This document shows positions 9,424-18,720 of a stretch of DNA of 64,000 nt, one piece after another. Both the position numbers and the translations under genes were made by a program. The notes below the pieces were generated by a model, which saw only the letters and a list, made by a program, of their open reading frames with translations, was not told the DNA's origin and did no database searches. Source of the DNA: Arenibacter echinorum (GTDB lineage: Bacteria; Bacteroidota; Bacteroidia; Flavobacteriales; Flavobacteriaceae); the NCBI RefSeq assembly GCF_003259375.1, contig NZ_QLLN01000001.1, positions 535,360 through 599,359 of the forward strand, in the 5' to 3' direction. Every line of letters begins with the position of its first letter. Positions within the stretch are counted from its first letter, which is position 1.

Positions 9424-10260
9424 ATGTTGAATTCTATATATCTAGAGTATAATTTTAAGGTAGTCCCTGTTCAACCGGCTTCGGATATTCTCATTGCGGA
9501 ATTGGGAGAAGTGCAATTTGAAAGTTTTGTGGAAACGGAAGATGGGGTTCAAGCTTATATTAAACAGGAAGATTGGTATCCAAATATTCTGGATGACCTA
9601 CAGATTCTTTCCAATCCTTTGTTTAGTATTGATTATGATTATTCGGAGATAGAACAGGAGAATTGGAACGCTACCTGGGAGAGTAACTTCAATCCTATTC
9701 AAGTTGGTCAGCAGTGTGTTATAAGAGCGCCGTTTCATGAAAAGCCCAAGGTGGAGTATGACATTGTTATAGAGCCAAAGATGAGTTTTGGGACTGGCCA
9801 TCATGAAACCACCCATATGATGTTACAACATATACTGGAACATGATTTAAAAGGGAAATCCGTTTTGGATATGGGAAGTGGAACCGGGGTTTTGGCTATT
9901 TTGGCGGCCATGAAAGGAGCAGCTGCCATAGATGCTATAGATATTGATAACTGGTGCTACCTAAATGCCAAAGAAAATGTAGAGCGCAACAATTGCAACC
10001 ATATTAATGTGTACGAAGGAACAGCCGACTTACTGGTAGACCAGAAATACGACATTATCATAGCCAATATAAATAGAAACATTTTGCTGGAAGACATACC
10101 GACCTATGTGAAATCATTAAAAAAGGGCGGCATATTATTTTTAAGTGGCTTTTATAAAGAGGATATCCCACGGATTTCGGAAAGATGTAAGGAAGTAGGG
10201 TTAAAATTCGAAAAAAATCTGGAAAAGAATAATTGGGTTGCCGTAAAATATGTATTTTAG
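9424..10260 (+). CDS. prmA: Ribosomal protein L11 methyltransferase
   Basis: PrmA trimethylates ribosomal protein L11 using S-adenosylmethionine. The 278-aa protein has an N-terminal substrate-binding domain, the motif PKMSFGTGHHETTHMML near residues 119-136, the SAM loop VLDMGSGTGVLAI near residue 149 and the NPPY-like motif IIANINRNI. Complete. The AGGAGG at its stop codon serves the following clpS gene, so the two are likely co-transcribed. Confidence 0.94.
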   Translation: MLNSIYLEYNFKVVPVQPASDILIAELGEVQFESFVETEDGVQAYIKQEDWYPNILDDLQILSNPLFSIDYDYSEIEQENWNATWESNFNPIQVGQQCVIRAPFHEKPKVEYDIVIEPKMSFGTGHHETTHMMLQHILEHDLKGKSVLDMGSGTGVLAILAAMKGAAAIDAIDIDNWCYLNAKENVERNNCNHINVYEGTADLLVDQKYDIIIANINRNILLEDIPTYVKSLKKGGILFLSGFYKEDIPRISERCKEVGLKFEKNLEKNNWVAVKYVF

Positions 10261-10281
10261 GAGGTATTAAAATTGAATTCT

Positions 10282-10557
10282 ATGAGTACAAAGGAAAAAG
10301 TCTCGGAAGAATTACTTTTGGATGAGGAGACTGTAAAGCAAAATGAGATTGTTTTGTTCAATGATGAGGTTAATACTTTTGATCACGTTATTGAAACTTT
10401 AATAATGGCCTGTGACCATACTCCGGAACAGGCGGAGCAATGTTCCCTCATTGTACATTACAATGGAAAATGTACGGTTAAGACAGGGGAATATAACGAT
10501 TTAAAGCCAAGGTGTAGTAAGCTTTTGAATGCTGGATTAAGTGCCGAGATCGTGTAA
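10282..10557 (+). CDS. clpS: ATP-dependent Clp protease adaptor ClpS
   Basis: ClpS delivers N-degron substrates to ClpAP/ClpCP. The protein has the core motif VLFNDEVNTFDHVIETL, then AEQCSLIVHYNGKCTVKTGE, matching the ClpS fold with its D-N-T substrate pocket residues. ATG at 10282 gives MSTKEK, the usual flavobacterial start, 91 aa. However an unusually good AGGAGG (10259-10264) lies 8 bases before an in-frame TTG at 10273 and 17 bases before the ATG, so a TTG start three codons earlier is possible. The gene closes the prmA unit. Confidence 0.92.
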   Translation: MSTKEKVSEELLLDEETVKQNEIVLFNDEVNTFDHVIETLIMACDHTPEQAEQCSLIVHYNGKCTVKTGEYNDLKPRCSKLLNAGLSAEIV

Positions 10558-10608
10558 ACAGGAAATAGATACCAAAAAGCCTTTTCTTCCTTATTTCAAC
10601 CAACCAAT

Positions 10609-10722
10609 TCACTTTCTAATGCAGGGAGTTGTTTTGTCCATACCCGTTTCCCTTAATTGATCCCAAAAATTAGGTTTGTGGTAATTGGTAAAATGACCTC
10701 CAGTATGTTGGTCTATGGGCAT
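10609..10722 (-). CDS. Possible 37-aa protein after the YeeE pair
   Basis: A short ATG frame (begins MPIDQHTGGHFTNYH, ends GMDKTTPCIRK) starts 3 bases after the stop of the second YeeE/YedE gene on the same strand, a spacing expected of an operon gene. It has three histidines and one cysteine near the C-terminus and no hydrophobic segment. I do not recognise it. It could be a small partner of the sulfur-compound transporter or chance; coding is supported only by spacing and reasonable composition. Confidence 0.3.
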   Translation of the reverse strand: MPIDQHTGGHFTNYHKPNFWDQLRETGMDKTTPCIRK

Positions 10723-10725
10723 AAT

Positions 10726-11139
10726 TTAATGGGGCAATTTCTTCTGGAGTAGGCCGTAGGTAAAAGTGCCCAAAAGGGCAGCGGCTATTACAATGAACAT
10801 ACTAAAAACACCGGTACCCACTAATATATACATGGGACCAGGACATGCACCTGCCAAGGCCCATCCGAATCCAAAGATGGTGCCACCAAGAATGTATCTT
10901 GCAACCCCTTTATCTTTTGGGACCAAATCTATGTCTTTGCCCTCAATACTTTTTATCTTGTACTTCTTAAATAGCCAAATAAATAGAACGCCTAGAAATA
11001 CTGCAGACCCAATTATTCCATACATATGAAAGGCTTGAAACTTGAACATTTCATAGATGCGATACCAGGATACCGCTTCCGATTTTACTAGTACTATCCC
11101 AAAGAAGATACCTACCAACAAGAATTTTAAAAACTTCAT
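10726..11139 (-). CDS. YeeE/YedE family transporter subunit (second half)
   Basis: A 137-aa membrane protein with four hydrophobic segments and the family motif GWALAGACPGPMY near residues 92-104, whose cysteine is the type seen in thiosulfate/sulfur-compound channels (YeeE, PmpA/PmpB). It is one half of a two-gene arrangement in which each polypeptide supplies half of a YeeE-type unit. The partner lies 133 bases upstream on the same strand. Substrate is inferred from the family as a thiosulfate-like sulfur compound. Alternative names include DUF6691. Confidence 0.85.
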   Translation of the reverse strand: MKFLKFLLVGIFFGIVLVKSEAVSWYRIYEMFKFQAFHMYGIIGSAVFLGVLFIWLFKKYKIKSIEGKDIDLVPKDKGVARYILGGTIFGFGWALAGACPGPMYILVGTGVFSMFIVIAAALLGTFTYGLLQKKLPH

Positions 11140-11272
11140 TTTATTTATGTTATGTACTTTTTGCTGAGAACAATTTCTTCAGCCTTAAGCTTATTTTTAA
11201 TTGTTACTACAATAATTTATGAATCGAATATTTAGCCCCACATATATGCGGTGAACCTCCTGAAATTCGTTT

Positions 11273-11836
11273 TTAAGATCCAAAAATTAAGGGTAGAATA
11301 AAAAAGGTCATAATAAGTCCGCCTACAAAAAAGCCAATTACCGCTATTAGTGAGGGCAGTTGAAGGTTGCTTAGACCGGTTATGGCATGACCTGAAGTAC
11401 ATCCTCCGGCATATCTTGTTCCAAAGCCCACTAAAAATCCCGCAATGACCAAGACTGCAATCCCTTTTAGGCTCAACACATTTTCCCAACTGTAAATCTC
11501 GGGAGGTAAGAGTGTTTCCCCAACCTCACTAAATCCTAATTCATTTAGGTCCGCAACGGTTTCGGCACTCAAGGCAATTGCAGAACCATCGGATAAATAT
11601 TGTGTTGCTATAAATCCACCAAGGATGGCACCTAGAACAACGGTGAGATTCCAGCGCTGGGCTTTCCAATCGAACCGGAAATAGTCCGAATATTTTCCTG
11701 CACCACCAATACTGCAAAGCGTCTGTAAATTGGAGGACATTCCGAAAGTTTTCCCGAAAAACACCAAAATTAGCATTACAAGGGCAATCAAAGGCCCGGA
11801 CACATACCATGGCCAGGGTTGAAGTATATAATCCAT
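11273..11836 (-). CDS. YeeE/YedE family transporter subunit (first half)
   Basis: A 187-aa membrane protein with about five hydrophobic segments and the key motif GFGTRYAGGCTSGHAITGLS near residues 140-160, with a cysteine matching that of its partner gene. The loop around residues 35-55 (LQTLCSIGGAGKYSDYF) carries another cysteine. It is the upstream gene of the YeeE/YedE pair. In many bacteria the pair lies near rhodanese, MBL-fold persulfide dioxygenase or Crp regulator genes; none is seen here. The neighbouring cytochrome gene ends 93 bases upstream on the same strand. Confidence 0.86.
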   Translation of the reverse strand: MDYILQPWPWYVSGPLIALVMLILVFFGKTFGMSSNLQTLCSIGGAGKYSDYFRFDWKAQRWNLTVVLGAILGGFIATQYLSDGSAIALSAETVADLNELGFSEVGETLLPPEIYSWENVLSLKGIAVLVIAGFLVGFGTRYAGGCTSGHAITGLSNLQLPSLIAVIGFFVGGLIMTFFILPLIFGS

Positions 11837-11929
11837 ATTATTTATTAAAATGCAAATATAAAGTTATCTAAAATTCTCTTTGTAACAATTGTTACACAAG
11901 GGATTTTGACGTTGAAATTTCCATTGTTT

Positions 11930-13987
11930 TTAGTTAAGGACTATCTCATCTACGAACAACCAACTTTTTCCACCTGGGTTGGTATGCCAGGACGGGTTCT
12001 TAAGTTGACTTATTACTTCTACTTTTACATAAGTAGATTTGGTTGGAGGTATGTTTAGGTCGAAAAATTGGAATTTGGTATCCGAGTTGGGTTTTTCCGT
12101 CGGAACTTTCTCCGTGTGGACAAGCTTAAAATTATTGCCATCCTGTGATACCCACACTTTGAAACCTGTTGGATAAAAAATCCATTTTTCAGGTGAAGAA
12201 AATGCCCCTACCGATACCGTAGATATCAATTCTTCTTTTTGGAGTTTTAGAGTGGCTGTAAAATTACTGCCTTCATAACCTATCCAATTGCCGTCAACAA
12301 AATTGATGGTTCCTCTTTTAAGATCTATCAAGGTGTTTCCTCCATTTCCTTTGTATTTTTCGTTGGGTTTATTGTTTAGGGTAATGGAATTGGGTAGAAT
12401 ATTCGATTTTTTAAAACTGACGGTTTTAACAGGGCTTAATTCCCAACCCGGTTTATGGCTAACTGCTTTGAGCTGGGTAGAGTTGGTCAGTAAAATGGGT
12501 TCATTGTATTTCGTGGATGTGGTGTCCGGTTCTGAACCGTCCAAGGTATAGTAGAGGTCCACTCCCTTGAAAAAATAATCTAGGGTCACTTCAATGGAAT
12601 CCTTGAAGAAATCCGTATCTGCAATTATAGATGGAGGTTCCAAACTGGATGGGGTAAAGAGATCTTCGCTGATACTGACCACTGTTACACCATTGTTCTT
12701 TTCGCTAAATCGATCCAGAGCTTCTTTGGTGATTTTGGAATTCCATGGATACAAAGTTTTTAAACCACTAAGGGCGGTCAACTTTTCCAGACCCTGATCC
12801 GTAATATCGGTACCATAAATATTTAGGGATTCCAGGTGTTTTAAATCTCCAATAGACGCCATGGACTTATCCGTGATCTTTGTATTTTGTAATTGTAGTT
12901 TGGTGAGATTCTTGAAGGAAGTTAGATACGAAGAAATGGTGTCATTAAAATTGGAGTTTCCCAAATTGAGTTCAACAATGTTGTCGGCATGCTTTTTTAA
13001 TGCTTTTAGATCATTCTTCCCTAAACTTTTATTGCCCGACAAGTTGACTATCAAAAGGGGATTTTTTTCCGCCAATTTTGTGATAATTGGTCCGTTGATG
13101 TTTATGGAGGCCAACCAGTCTTCTGGAACCATTGCCACTTCCTTTGCAATAATCGCCCTCGTGGAAGTGTCTTCTTCCAAAGAATTTAAAATATCATTGA
13201 TCTTTTCGGTTTTATCCAAAGTCCCGGCCACACAGTCGAAACAGTTCTCATGGCTTATCCACCATTCCAATAATTGAATTTCGTGATTGGTCAATTGAAC
13301 CTTGCCTTTTGGGGGCATATGGTCCTCGTCTTCCATGGGTAGTTTAATGTGGTGTATCAACCTGGGGGCTTCCCCCTTTTCGGCAAGCAATAAGCTGCCG
13401 GAGTCTCCCCCTGCAAGCATTTGTTCCTTGTTGGTCATAATTAAACCTCCCTTGATCTTGTTGGGATTGTGACAACCTATACACTTATCATCCAGAATTG
13501 GCATAATAATATCATTGAATACCACGGCTTTGTCCACATCGGTAATAACTACCTTTTTGCCCTTCTCACTTTTGTACAGATAATCCTCCCCATGGGTCAT
13601 GCTCCCGCCATAATGTCCCGTTAGGCCTAAAAGGCCCATTACGCAGATAAAAAGGGGCAGGTATATTTTTTTGGACCAGACCTTAGGATACTTTTTAATA
13701 AAATATAGAAGAGTACTGCCTATGGCCAAGCCAACGGCCATCCAGCGATGCCTAAACAACAAGGTCTCATCATACCCCCCGTCTTCACCCAATAACCAAC
13801 CGCTGGCCACAGATAGAACTGTGGTTGCTGCAGCAATGGCAAGGGTAAATTTGATAATATTGTTTTCTGTTTCGGAATCTTTATCCCTAAAGTATAGCTC
13901 CATTAGAAAGGCCAACACAAGAATGCCGATGGGCAAATGTACCAATAGTGGATGTAGGCGACCAATGCTTATAATCTGTAGTATCAT
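11930..13987 (-). CDS. Membrane cytochrome with LRR, chitobiase-like and C-terminal sugar-binding-like domains
   Basis: A 685-aa mosaic protein. Residues 1-125 hold about four membrane segments of DUF2231 type (GRLHPLLVHLPIG). A planctomycete-type cytochrome segment follows with one heme motif CIGCH (C169, C172, H173) and MPPKGKV. Residues about 305-440 form leucine-rich repeats (KNLTKLQLQNTKITDKSM). Residues about 455-530 resemble the chitobiase/FN3 C-terminal domain (LYYTLDGSEPDTTSTKY). The last 140 residues match a discoidin-like domain also found in the GH20 and DUF4838 proteins of this window. It heads the list of a three-gene set with DUF1501 and DUF1553 proteins, is likely exposed to the periplasm, and probably handles an oxidised sugar, though the reaction is unknown. 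Confidence 0.8.
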   Translation of the reverse strand: MILQIISIGRLHPLLVHLPIGILVLAFLMELYFRDKDSETENNIIKFTLAIAAATTVLSVASGWLLGEDGGYDETLLFRHRWMAVGLAIGSTLLYFIKKYPKVWSKKIYLPLFICVMGLLGLTGHYGGSMTHGEDYLYKSEKGKKVVITDVDKAVVFNDIIMPILDDKCIGCHNPNKIKGGLIMTNKEQMLAGGDSGSLLLAEKGEAPRLIHHIKLPMEDEDHMPPKGKVQLTNHEIQLLEWWISHENCFDCVAGTLDKTEKINDILNSLEEDTSTRAIIAKEVAMVPEDWLASININGPIITKLAEKNPLLIVNLSGNKSLGKNDLKALKKHADNIVELNLGNSNFNDTISSYLTSFKNLTKLQLQNTKITDKSMASIGDLKHLESLNIYGTDITDQGLEKLTALSGLKTLYPWNSKITKEALDRFSEKNNGVTVVSISEDLFTPSSLEPPSIIADTDFFKDSIEVTLDYFFKGVDLYYTLDGSEPDTTSTKYNEPILLTNSTQLKAVSHKPGWELSPVKTVSFKKSNILPNSITLNNKPNEKYKGNGGNTLIDLKRGTINFVDGNWIGYEGSNFTATLKLQKEELISTVSVGAFSSPEKWIFYPTGFKVWVSQDGNNFKLVHTEKVPTEKPNSDTKFQFFDLNIPPTKSTYVKVEVISQLKNPSWHTNPGGKSWLFVDEIVLN

Positions 13988-14003
13988 TCTTTGGTTTATA
14001 GGT

Positions 14004-15497
14004 TTAGGTTAGGATATCCTTTACGATATGGCCTTCAACATCTGTTAATCTAAACCTTCTTCCCTGGTACTTATAGGTTAATTTCTCATGATCTATTCCC
14101 AATAAATGTAACATTGTAGCTTGGAAATCGTGGACATGTACCGGATCCTTTACAATATTGTATCCAAAATCATCCGTCTCTCCATAGACGATACCAGGTT
14201 TAATACCTCCCCCAGCCATCCAAATGGTAAAAGATCTCGGATGGTGGTCCCTACCATAGTTGGTATCGGTTAAAAGACCTTGGGAATAATTGGTCCTTCC
14301 AAATTCTCCTCCCCAAATCACCAGGGTATCTTCCAATAATCCACGTTGTTTTAGATCGGCTACAAGAGCTGCTGAAGCTTGGTCCACATCTTTTGCCTGT
14401 TTGGCAATGGCCCCTGGAAGATTGTCGTGTTGATCCCAACCCATATGGTACAATTGGATAAAACGTACGTCCTGTTCCGCCAATCTTCTTGCCAAAAGGC
14501 AATTTGCTGCGTAGGTTCCCGGAATTTTAGCTTCGGGTCCGTACATTTCATAGATATAATCCGGTTCATTGGCGGTATCCATAACATTGGGCACGGAGGT
14601 TTGCATCCTGTACGCCATTTCATATTGGGCAATTCTACTTTTTATTTCTGGATCACCGGAATCTTGATAATGCTTATCGTTCAGAGCTGCTAAATTGTCC
14701 AGCATTTCGCGCTTAACCTCTTTGGTAATCCCCTTGGGATCGTTCAAATACAATACGGGATCCTTGGCTGCCCTAAATTGAACGCCTTGGTGCAGGGAAT
14801 GTAAAAATCCATTACCCCATAACCTTGTGTATAAGGGTTGTCCGTTGGGTCTTCCGGTACCTCGTGACAATAGGACGGTGAAAGCCGGGAGGTTTTCATT
14901 TTCGCTTCCCAAGCCATAGCTAAGCCATGATCCTATACTGGGTCTTCCCGGTTGTTGGGATCCCGTCTGGAAGAACGTAACCGCAGGATCATGATTGATG
15001 GCTTCCGTATACATGGATTTTATAATGCAAAGCTCATCGACCATTTTTGCAGTATAAGGCAGAATATCACTTATATAGGTGCCATTCTTGCCATGCTGAC
15101 TAAAATTGTGCAGGGAGCCGACCAATGGAAATGTATCCTGTCCGGAAGTCATCCCAGTAAGCCGTTGTCCATTTCTTATAGATTCCGGAAGATCTTCCCC
15201 ACGCCTTTTGTTCAGAAGAGGTTTATAGTCAAAAAGCTCCAATTGGGAAGGTCCCCCGCTTTGAAACAGATATATTACCCTTTTAATTTTGGCCGGGTGA
15301 TGCAGAGAATTTAAAATTCCCTTGACCCCTTCCAGTCCATCATCCTTGGTAAGTAGGCCATTTTCATCTTTTCTAAATAGGTTGGCACCTAAAAGGGATG
15401 CTAGGGCTACCCCGCCTACGCCTAAGGCCGTTTTGCCCAAAAATGACCTTCGGTTTAAAATCAAGGATCTTTCTTCTATAATTTTTTTTTCGCTCAT
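14004..15497 (-). CDS. DUF1501 family protein with Tat-type signal
   Basis: A 497-aa protein of the sulfatase-like DUF1501 family, common in Planctomycetes and marine Bacteroidetes. The N-terminus carries a twin arginine (NRRSFLGKTALGVGG, RR at residues 16-17), implying folded export by Tat. Family motifs seen are YLFQSGGPSQLELFDYKP, SMYTEAINHDPA, IWGGEFGRTNYSQ and GRDHHPRSFTIWMAGGG. The ATG at 15497 is preferred; a TTG two codons earlier overlaps the stop of the DUF1553 gene. The metal-binding D/H residues are present. Always paired with DUF1553 cytochromes, as here; the chemistry is undefined. Confidence 0.87.
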   Translation of the reverse strand: MSEKKIIEERSLILNRRSFLGKTALGVGGVALASLLGANLFRKDENGLLTKDDGLEGVKGILNSLHHPAKIKRVIYLFQSGGPSQLELFDYKPLLNKRRGEDLPESIRNGQRLTGMTSGQDTFPLVGSLHNFSQHGKNGTYISDILPYTAKMVDELCIIKSMYTEAINHDPAVTFFQTGSQQPGRPSIGSWLSYGLGSENENLPAFTVLLSRGTGRPNGQPLYTRLWGNGFLHSLHQGVQFRAAKDPVLYLNDPKGITKEVKREMLDNLAALNDKHYQDSGDPEIKSRIAQYEMAYRMQTSVPNVMDTANEPDYIYEMYGPEAKIPGTYAANCLLARRLAEQDVRFIQLYHMGWDQHDNLPGAIAKQAKDVDQASAALVADLKQRGLLEDTLVIWGGEFGRTNYSQGLLTDTNYGRDHHPRSFTIWMAGGGIKPGIVYGETDDFGYNIVKDPVHVHDFQATMLHLLGIDHEKLTYKYQGRRFRLTDVEGHIVKDILT

Positions 15498-15499
15498 GA

Positions 15500-17872
15500 T
15501 CAACCCCTGGTTATAGTTTCATCTAAGTTTAAAATGGTATGTGCCGTTAATGCCAATGCGGCCAATTGGTTCTTTGAATAGGTACCGTCTATTTCGTAAT
15601 CTCCGATGGACAGGTACTCCTGTGGGTCTATGCCTTCTTCATCTACTTTTTGGAGCATGCTATTGTAATAATTGTTCAACACGGACAATTCTTCCTCATC
15701 CGGAGTTCTGGACGTTGCCAGTTTAAAAATGTATTTTATTTGATCACTGATTTCTTTGTTACCATCAATAGCGTTTTTGGCAATGAGCCTGGATGCCTCT
15801 ATGATTTGAGGGTCGTTTAGCAATACCAACGCCTGTAAGGGGGTATTTGTTTCTTGCCGTTTTACCGTACAAAGATCTCTTGATGCAGCATCAAAAGTCA
15901 TCATGCTTGGTGGGGGAACGGTCCTTTTCCAAAAGGTATATAAACTTTTTCTATATAGATCTTTTCCAGTGCTGGTAATATAGGTTGCCGTACTTCCTCC
16001 TCCACCTCCGGTAGTGGCCTCCCAAATACCGGCCGGTTGATAGGGCTTAACACTTGGGCCTCCCACCTCTGGGTTGAGCAAACCACTGATCTTTAAGGCT
16101 TGGTCCCTTATGAGTTCGGCTGTTAGCCTTAATCTTGGGGCACGTGCCAAGAGACGGTTTTCAGGATCTAATTCCTGTAATTCTTTGGATACTTTGGTAC
16201 TTTGTTGGTAGGTAGCCGAAAGAGCCATATATTTTAATATTTTTCTTGAATCCCAACCTTCTTCCTTTAATTTAATAGCAAGGAAGTCCAGCAATTCGGG
16301 ATGTGTTGGCAGTGAACCTTGATTTCCAAAATCGAAGGAAGATGCCACTAAGCCCGTACCGAACATGCGTTGCCAAAACCTATTTACGGTAACCCTGGCA
16401 GTCAATGGATTGTCTTTATGGAACAGCCATTTTGCCAATCCCAATCTGTTTTTGGGATATTCCTCCGGGAAAGGGAGTATGGATTCGGGTGTATTGGGGA
16501 ATACCTGTGTAGTAGGTTGGTCATAAACGCCCCTGTTCAAGATATAGGATGGCCTAATTTCCTCCATTTCGTTCATGACCATTACGGGTACTGTCTTCAT
16601 GGTAGATTTTTGGAGTTGAACAAAGCTCAATACACCATTTTTTTCCTTTTCGGTAATGGTCATGTAGGGTTTTGGAATTTTTCCTGCCCCGCCTGGTGTC
16701 AGTCCCAATTCGTCAATATTGTTAAAGAAACTGAACAATTCAAAATGATTTTTTTGACTTATAGGGTCATATTTGTGATCATGGCATCGGGCACATTCAA
16801 AAGTGAGGCCCAGAAAAGCGGTTCCAAAGGTCACCGCCCTGTCCTCTACATACTCAATACGATATTCCTCGGGTATAACCCCGCCTTCAAAGGTGATCTT
16901 ATGGTTTCTGTTAAAGCCCGTTGCAAGAATCTGTTCGGCATTGGCATTTGGCATAAGATCGCCCGCCAATTGATAGGTGACAAATTGATCATAGGGCATG
17001 TTTTCCTTAAAGGCGTGAATCACCCAATCGCGCCAAGGCCACATGATTCGTTCAAAATCGTCCTGGTATCCATGGGTGTCTGCATATCGGGCAATATCCA
17101 TCCATTCAGCCGACATGTGCTCAGCATAATCAACTGTATTTAATAGTGAATCTATAATTTCTTCATAGGCGGTGGGGGAGTTGTTGTGAACGAAATTGTT
17201 TATCTGTTCCACGCTTGGTGGTAATCCAGTTAGGTCAAAGAATACCCTTCTCAGCATCTTTTCTTTTGAAGCTTTTTCATTGGGCTCCAAACCGTTTTGT
17301 TCCAGTTTGGATAAAACAAATTGGTCAATTTCATTTTGGGCCCATGCAGTGTTGGTTGTTTTCGGTATGCTCGGCTTTTCTGGAGCAATAAATGCCCAAT
17401 GTTCTTTGTACTCGGCTCCTTGTTCTATCCATTTTTTTAGAATTTCCTTTTCGTATTTGGTGACGATAAGGTTCGATTCTGGAGGCGGCATCATTAAAGA
17501 TTCGTCCGTAGTGTACAACCGATTGACCATTTCGCTTTTTTCAACATCTCCGGGAACAATGGCGTAATGATCCTTCTTTTTGCCCAAGGCCATATAGGCA
17601 TCTTCGGCCGTATTCAAGGATAGTCCACCCTCTATGGCATTTTTATCGGGACCATGACATTTGAAACAACGGTCCGATAGGATTGGTTTTACATGGAAAG
17701 TAAAGTCTATTTTATCAGGTATTCTCCCATTAAAATCATGGTTGGCGATTGTTTCGGAGGTTTGTTCTCCAGTGTTACAGCCATGGACAACTAAAACAGG
17801 AATGAATACCAATAGCGAATATAACCCAGATAGGTAGTGAGTAATGTATTTACTTATGGGATGGGCGAACAT
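15500..17872 (-). CDS. DUF1549/DUF1553 planctomycete-type cytochrome lipoprotein
   Basis: A 790-aa predicted lipoprotein. The N-terminal hydrophobic stretch ends at C32 (LVVHGC). A PSCyt1 segment with heme motif CFKCH (C69, C72, H73) follows, then DUF1549 (about residues 175-370) with a second heme motif CARCHDHKYDP near residue 360, and DUF1553 in the C-terminal half (LTARVTVNRFWQRMFG; RQETNTPLQALVLLNDP). It is first in the minus-strand unit, stops 2 bases before the DUF1501 ATG, and is the usual obligate partner of that protein. The family is associated with polysaccharide or sugar oxidation clusters; the electron acceptor is unknown. Confidence 0.88.
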   Translation of the reverse strand: MFAHPISKYITHYLSGLYSLLVFIPVLVVHGCNTGEQTSETIANHDFNGRIPDKIDFTFHVKPILSDRCFKCHGPDKNAIEGGLSLNTAEDAYMALGKKKDHYAIVPGDVEKSEMVNRLYTTDESLMMPPPESNLIVTKYEKEILKKWIEQGAEYKEHWAFIAPEKPSIPKTTNTAWAQNEIDQFVLSKLEQNGLEPNEKASKEKMLRRVFFDLTGLPPSVEQINNFVHNNSPTAYEEIIDSLLNTVDYAEHMSAEWMDIARYADTHGYQDDFERIMWPWRDWVIHAFKENMPYDQFVTYQLAGDLMPNANAEQILATGFNRNHKITFEGGVIPEEYRIEYVEDRAVTFGTAFLGLTFECARCHDHKYDPISQKNHFELFSFFNNIDELGLTPGGAGKIPKPYMTITEKEKNGVLSFVQLQKSTMKTVPVMVMNEMEEIRPSYILNRGVYDQPTTQVFPNTPESILPFPEEYPKNRLGLAKWLFHKDNPLTARVTVNRFWQRMFGTGLVASSFDFGNQGSLPTHPELLDFLAIKLKEEGWDSRKILKYMALSATYQQSTKVSKELQELDPENRLLARAPRLRLTAELIRDQALKISGLLNPEVGGPSVKPYQPAGIWEATTGGGGGSTATYITSTGKDLYRKSLYTFWKRTVPPPSMMTFDAASRDLCTVKRQETNTPLQALVLLNDPQIIEASRLIAKNAIDGNKEISDQIKYIFKLATSRTPDEEELSVLNNYYNSMLQKVDEEGIDPQEYLSIGDYEIDGTYSKNQLAALALTAHTILNLDETITRG

Positions 17873-18003
17873 TTGACTTTAGATAAATTAATACCCTCTA
17901 AGTTAACGAGTTTACAATTATTTAACGGTAAATTTCGACAAATGACAATCCCAAGTAGCTAAATGCGCCGAAAAAAAAGGGAATAAAGTTTATTCAGGAC
18001 GGT

Positions 18004-18720
18004 TTATTCCAAATTGCCATCTAAGATTTTACTTTTTACTTCATTGAGATAACTACGCCCAATGGTATATCTAATGCCTTGCACTTCCACACTGTTGCCT
18101 TCAATAGCATCTATCTTGTTAATGGCTATGGTATAGGACCTATGGATTCTAATAAATTTGTCCGCTGGGAGTTCTTCGGTAAAACTGCTCAAGGTTTTAT
18201 GAATGATATGTTTGTTGGCTTTGGTCTTTATCCTGATGTAATCCTTTAGACTTTCAATAACAATAATGTCGTCCAAATAAATTTTTTGCAATTTTTTCTT
18301 ATCTACCTTTACAAAAATGCTGGGATTATCATTGGTAGTATGCACTTCGTTTTTGGTAACTCCTTCCTTTAGATTAATAATTCTATTAACGGTCTTTAGA
18401 AACTTCTGAAAAGGTATGGGTTTCACCAAATAGTCTATAGCCTCCAATTCAAAACTTTTAAGGGCATAATCTTCATGGGCCGTTGTCATAACTACCATGG
18501 CCTTCGAATTTACACTACCTAGAAGGTCAAGCCCGTTCATAATGGGCATATTGATATCCAGGAACACAATATCTACCTCATTTCTTTGTAAAAAAGTGGA
18601 AGCGTCAATGGCATTGGTGAAGGTTTGTACCAACTCCAATTCCTTGATCTGTTCTACATAGTTTTTTAATATATTGATTGCCAGGGGTTCATCGTCAATA
18701 ATTATTACCTTAAAACTCAT
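18004..18720 (-). CDS. LytTR-family response regulator
   Basis: A 238-aa two-component regulator. The receiver domain has acidic residues D9/D10, phosphoacceptor D55 (DIVFLDINMP), T/S in VVMTTAHE and the conserved Lys in YLVKPI. Residues about 133-236 form the LytTR DNA-binding domain (IHRSYTIAINKIDAI). Its stop-start overlap with the kinase gene (TAATG) shows co-translation. Direction is away from the polysaccharide locus, with the promoter shared or adjacent to the symporter promoter. Targets are unknown; control of the adjacent locus is possible. Confidence 0.92.
   Translation of the reverse strand: MSFKVIIIDDEPLAINILKNYVEQIKELELVQTFTNAIDASTFLQRNEVDIVFLDINMPIMNGLDLLGSVNSKAMVVMTTAHEDYALKSFELEAIDYLVKPIPFQKFLKTVNRIINLKEGVTKNEVHTTNDNPSIFVKVDKKKLQKIYLDDIIVIESLKDYIRIKTKANKHIIHKTLSSFTEELPADKFIRIHRSYTIAINKIDAIEGNSVEVQGIRYTIGRSYLNEVKSKILDGNLE

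Noticed and set aside
16370..17143. 257-aa plus-strand frame
   Set aside because: Antisense to the DUF1549/DUF1553 cytochrome gene.
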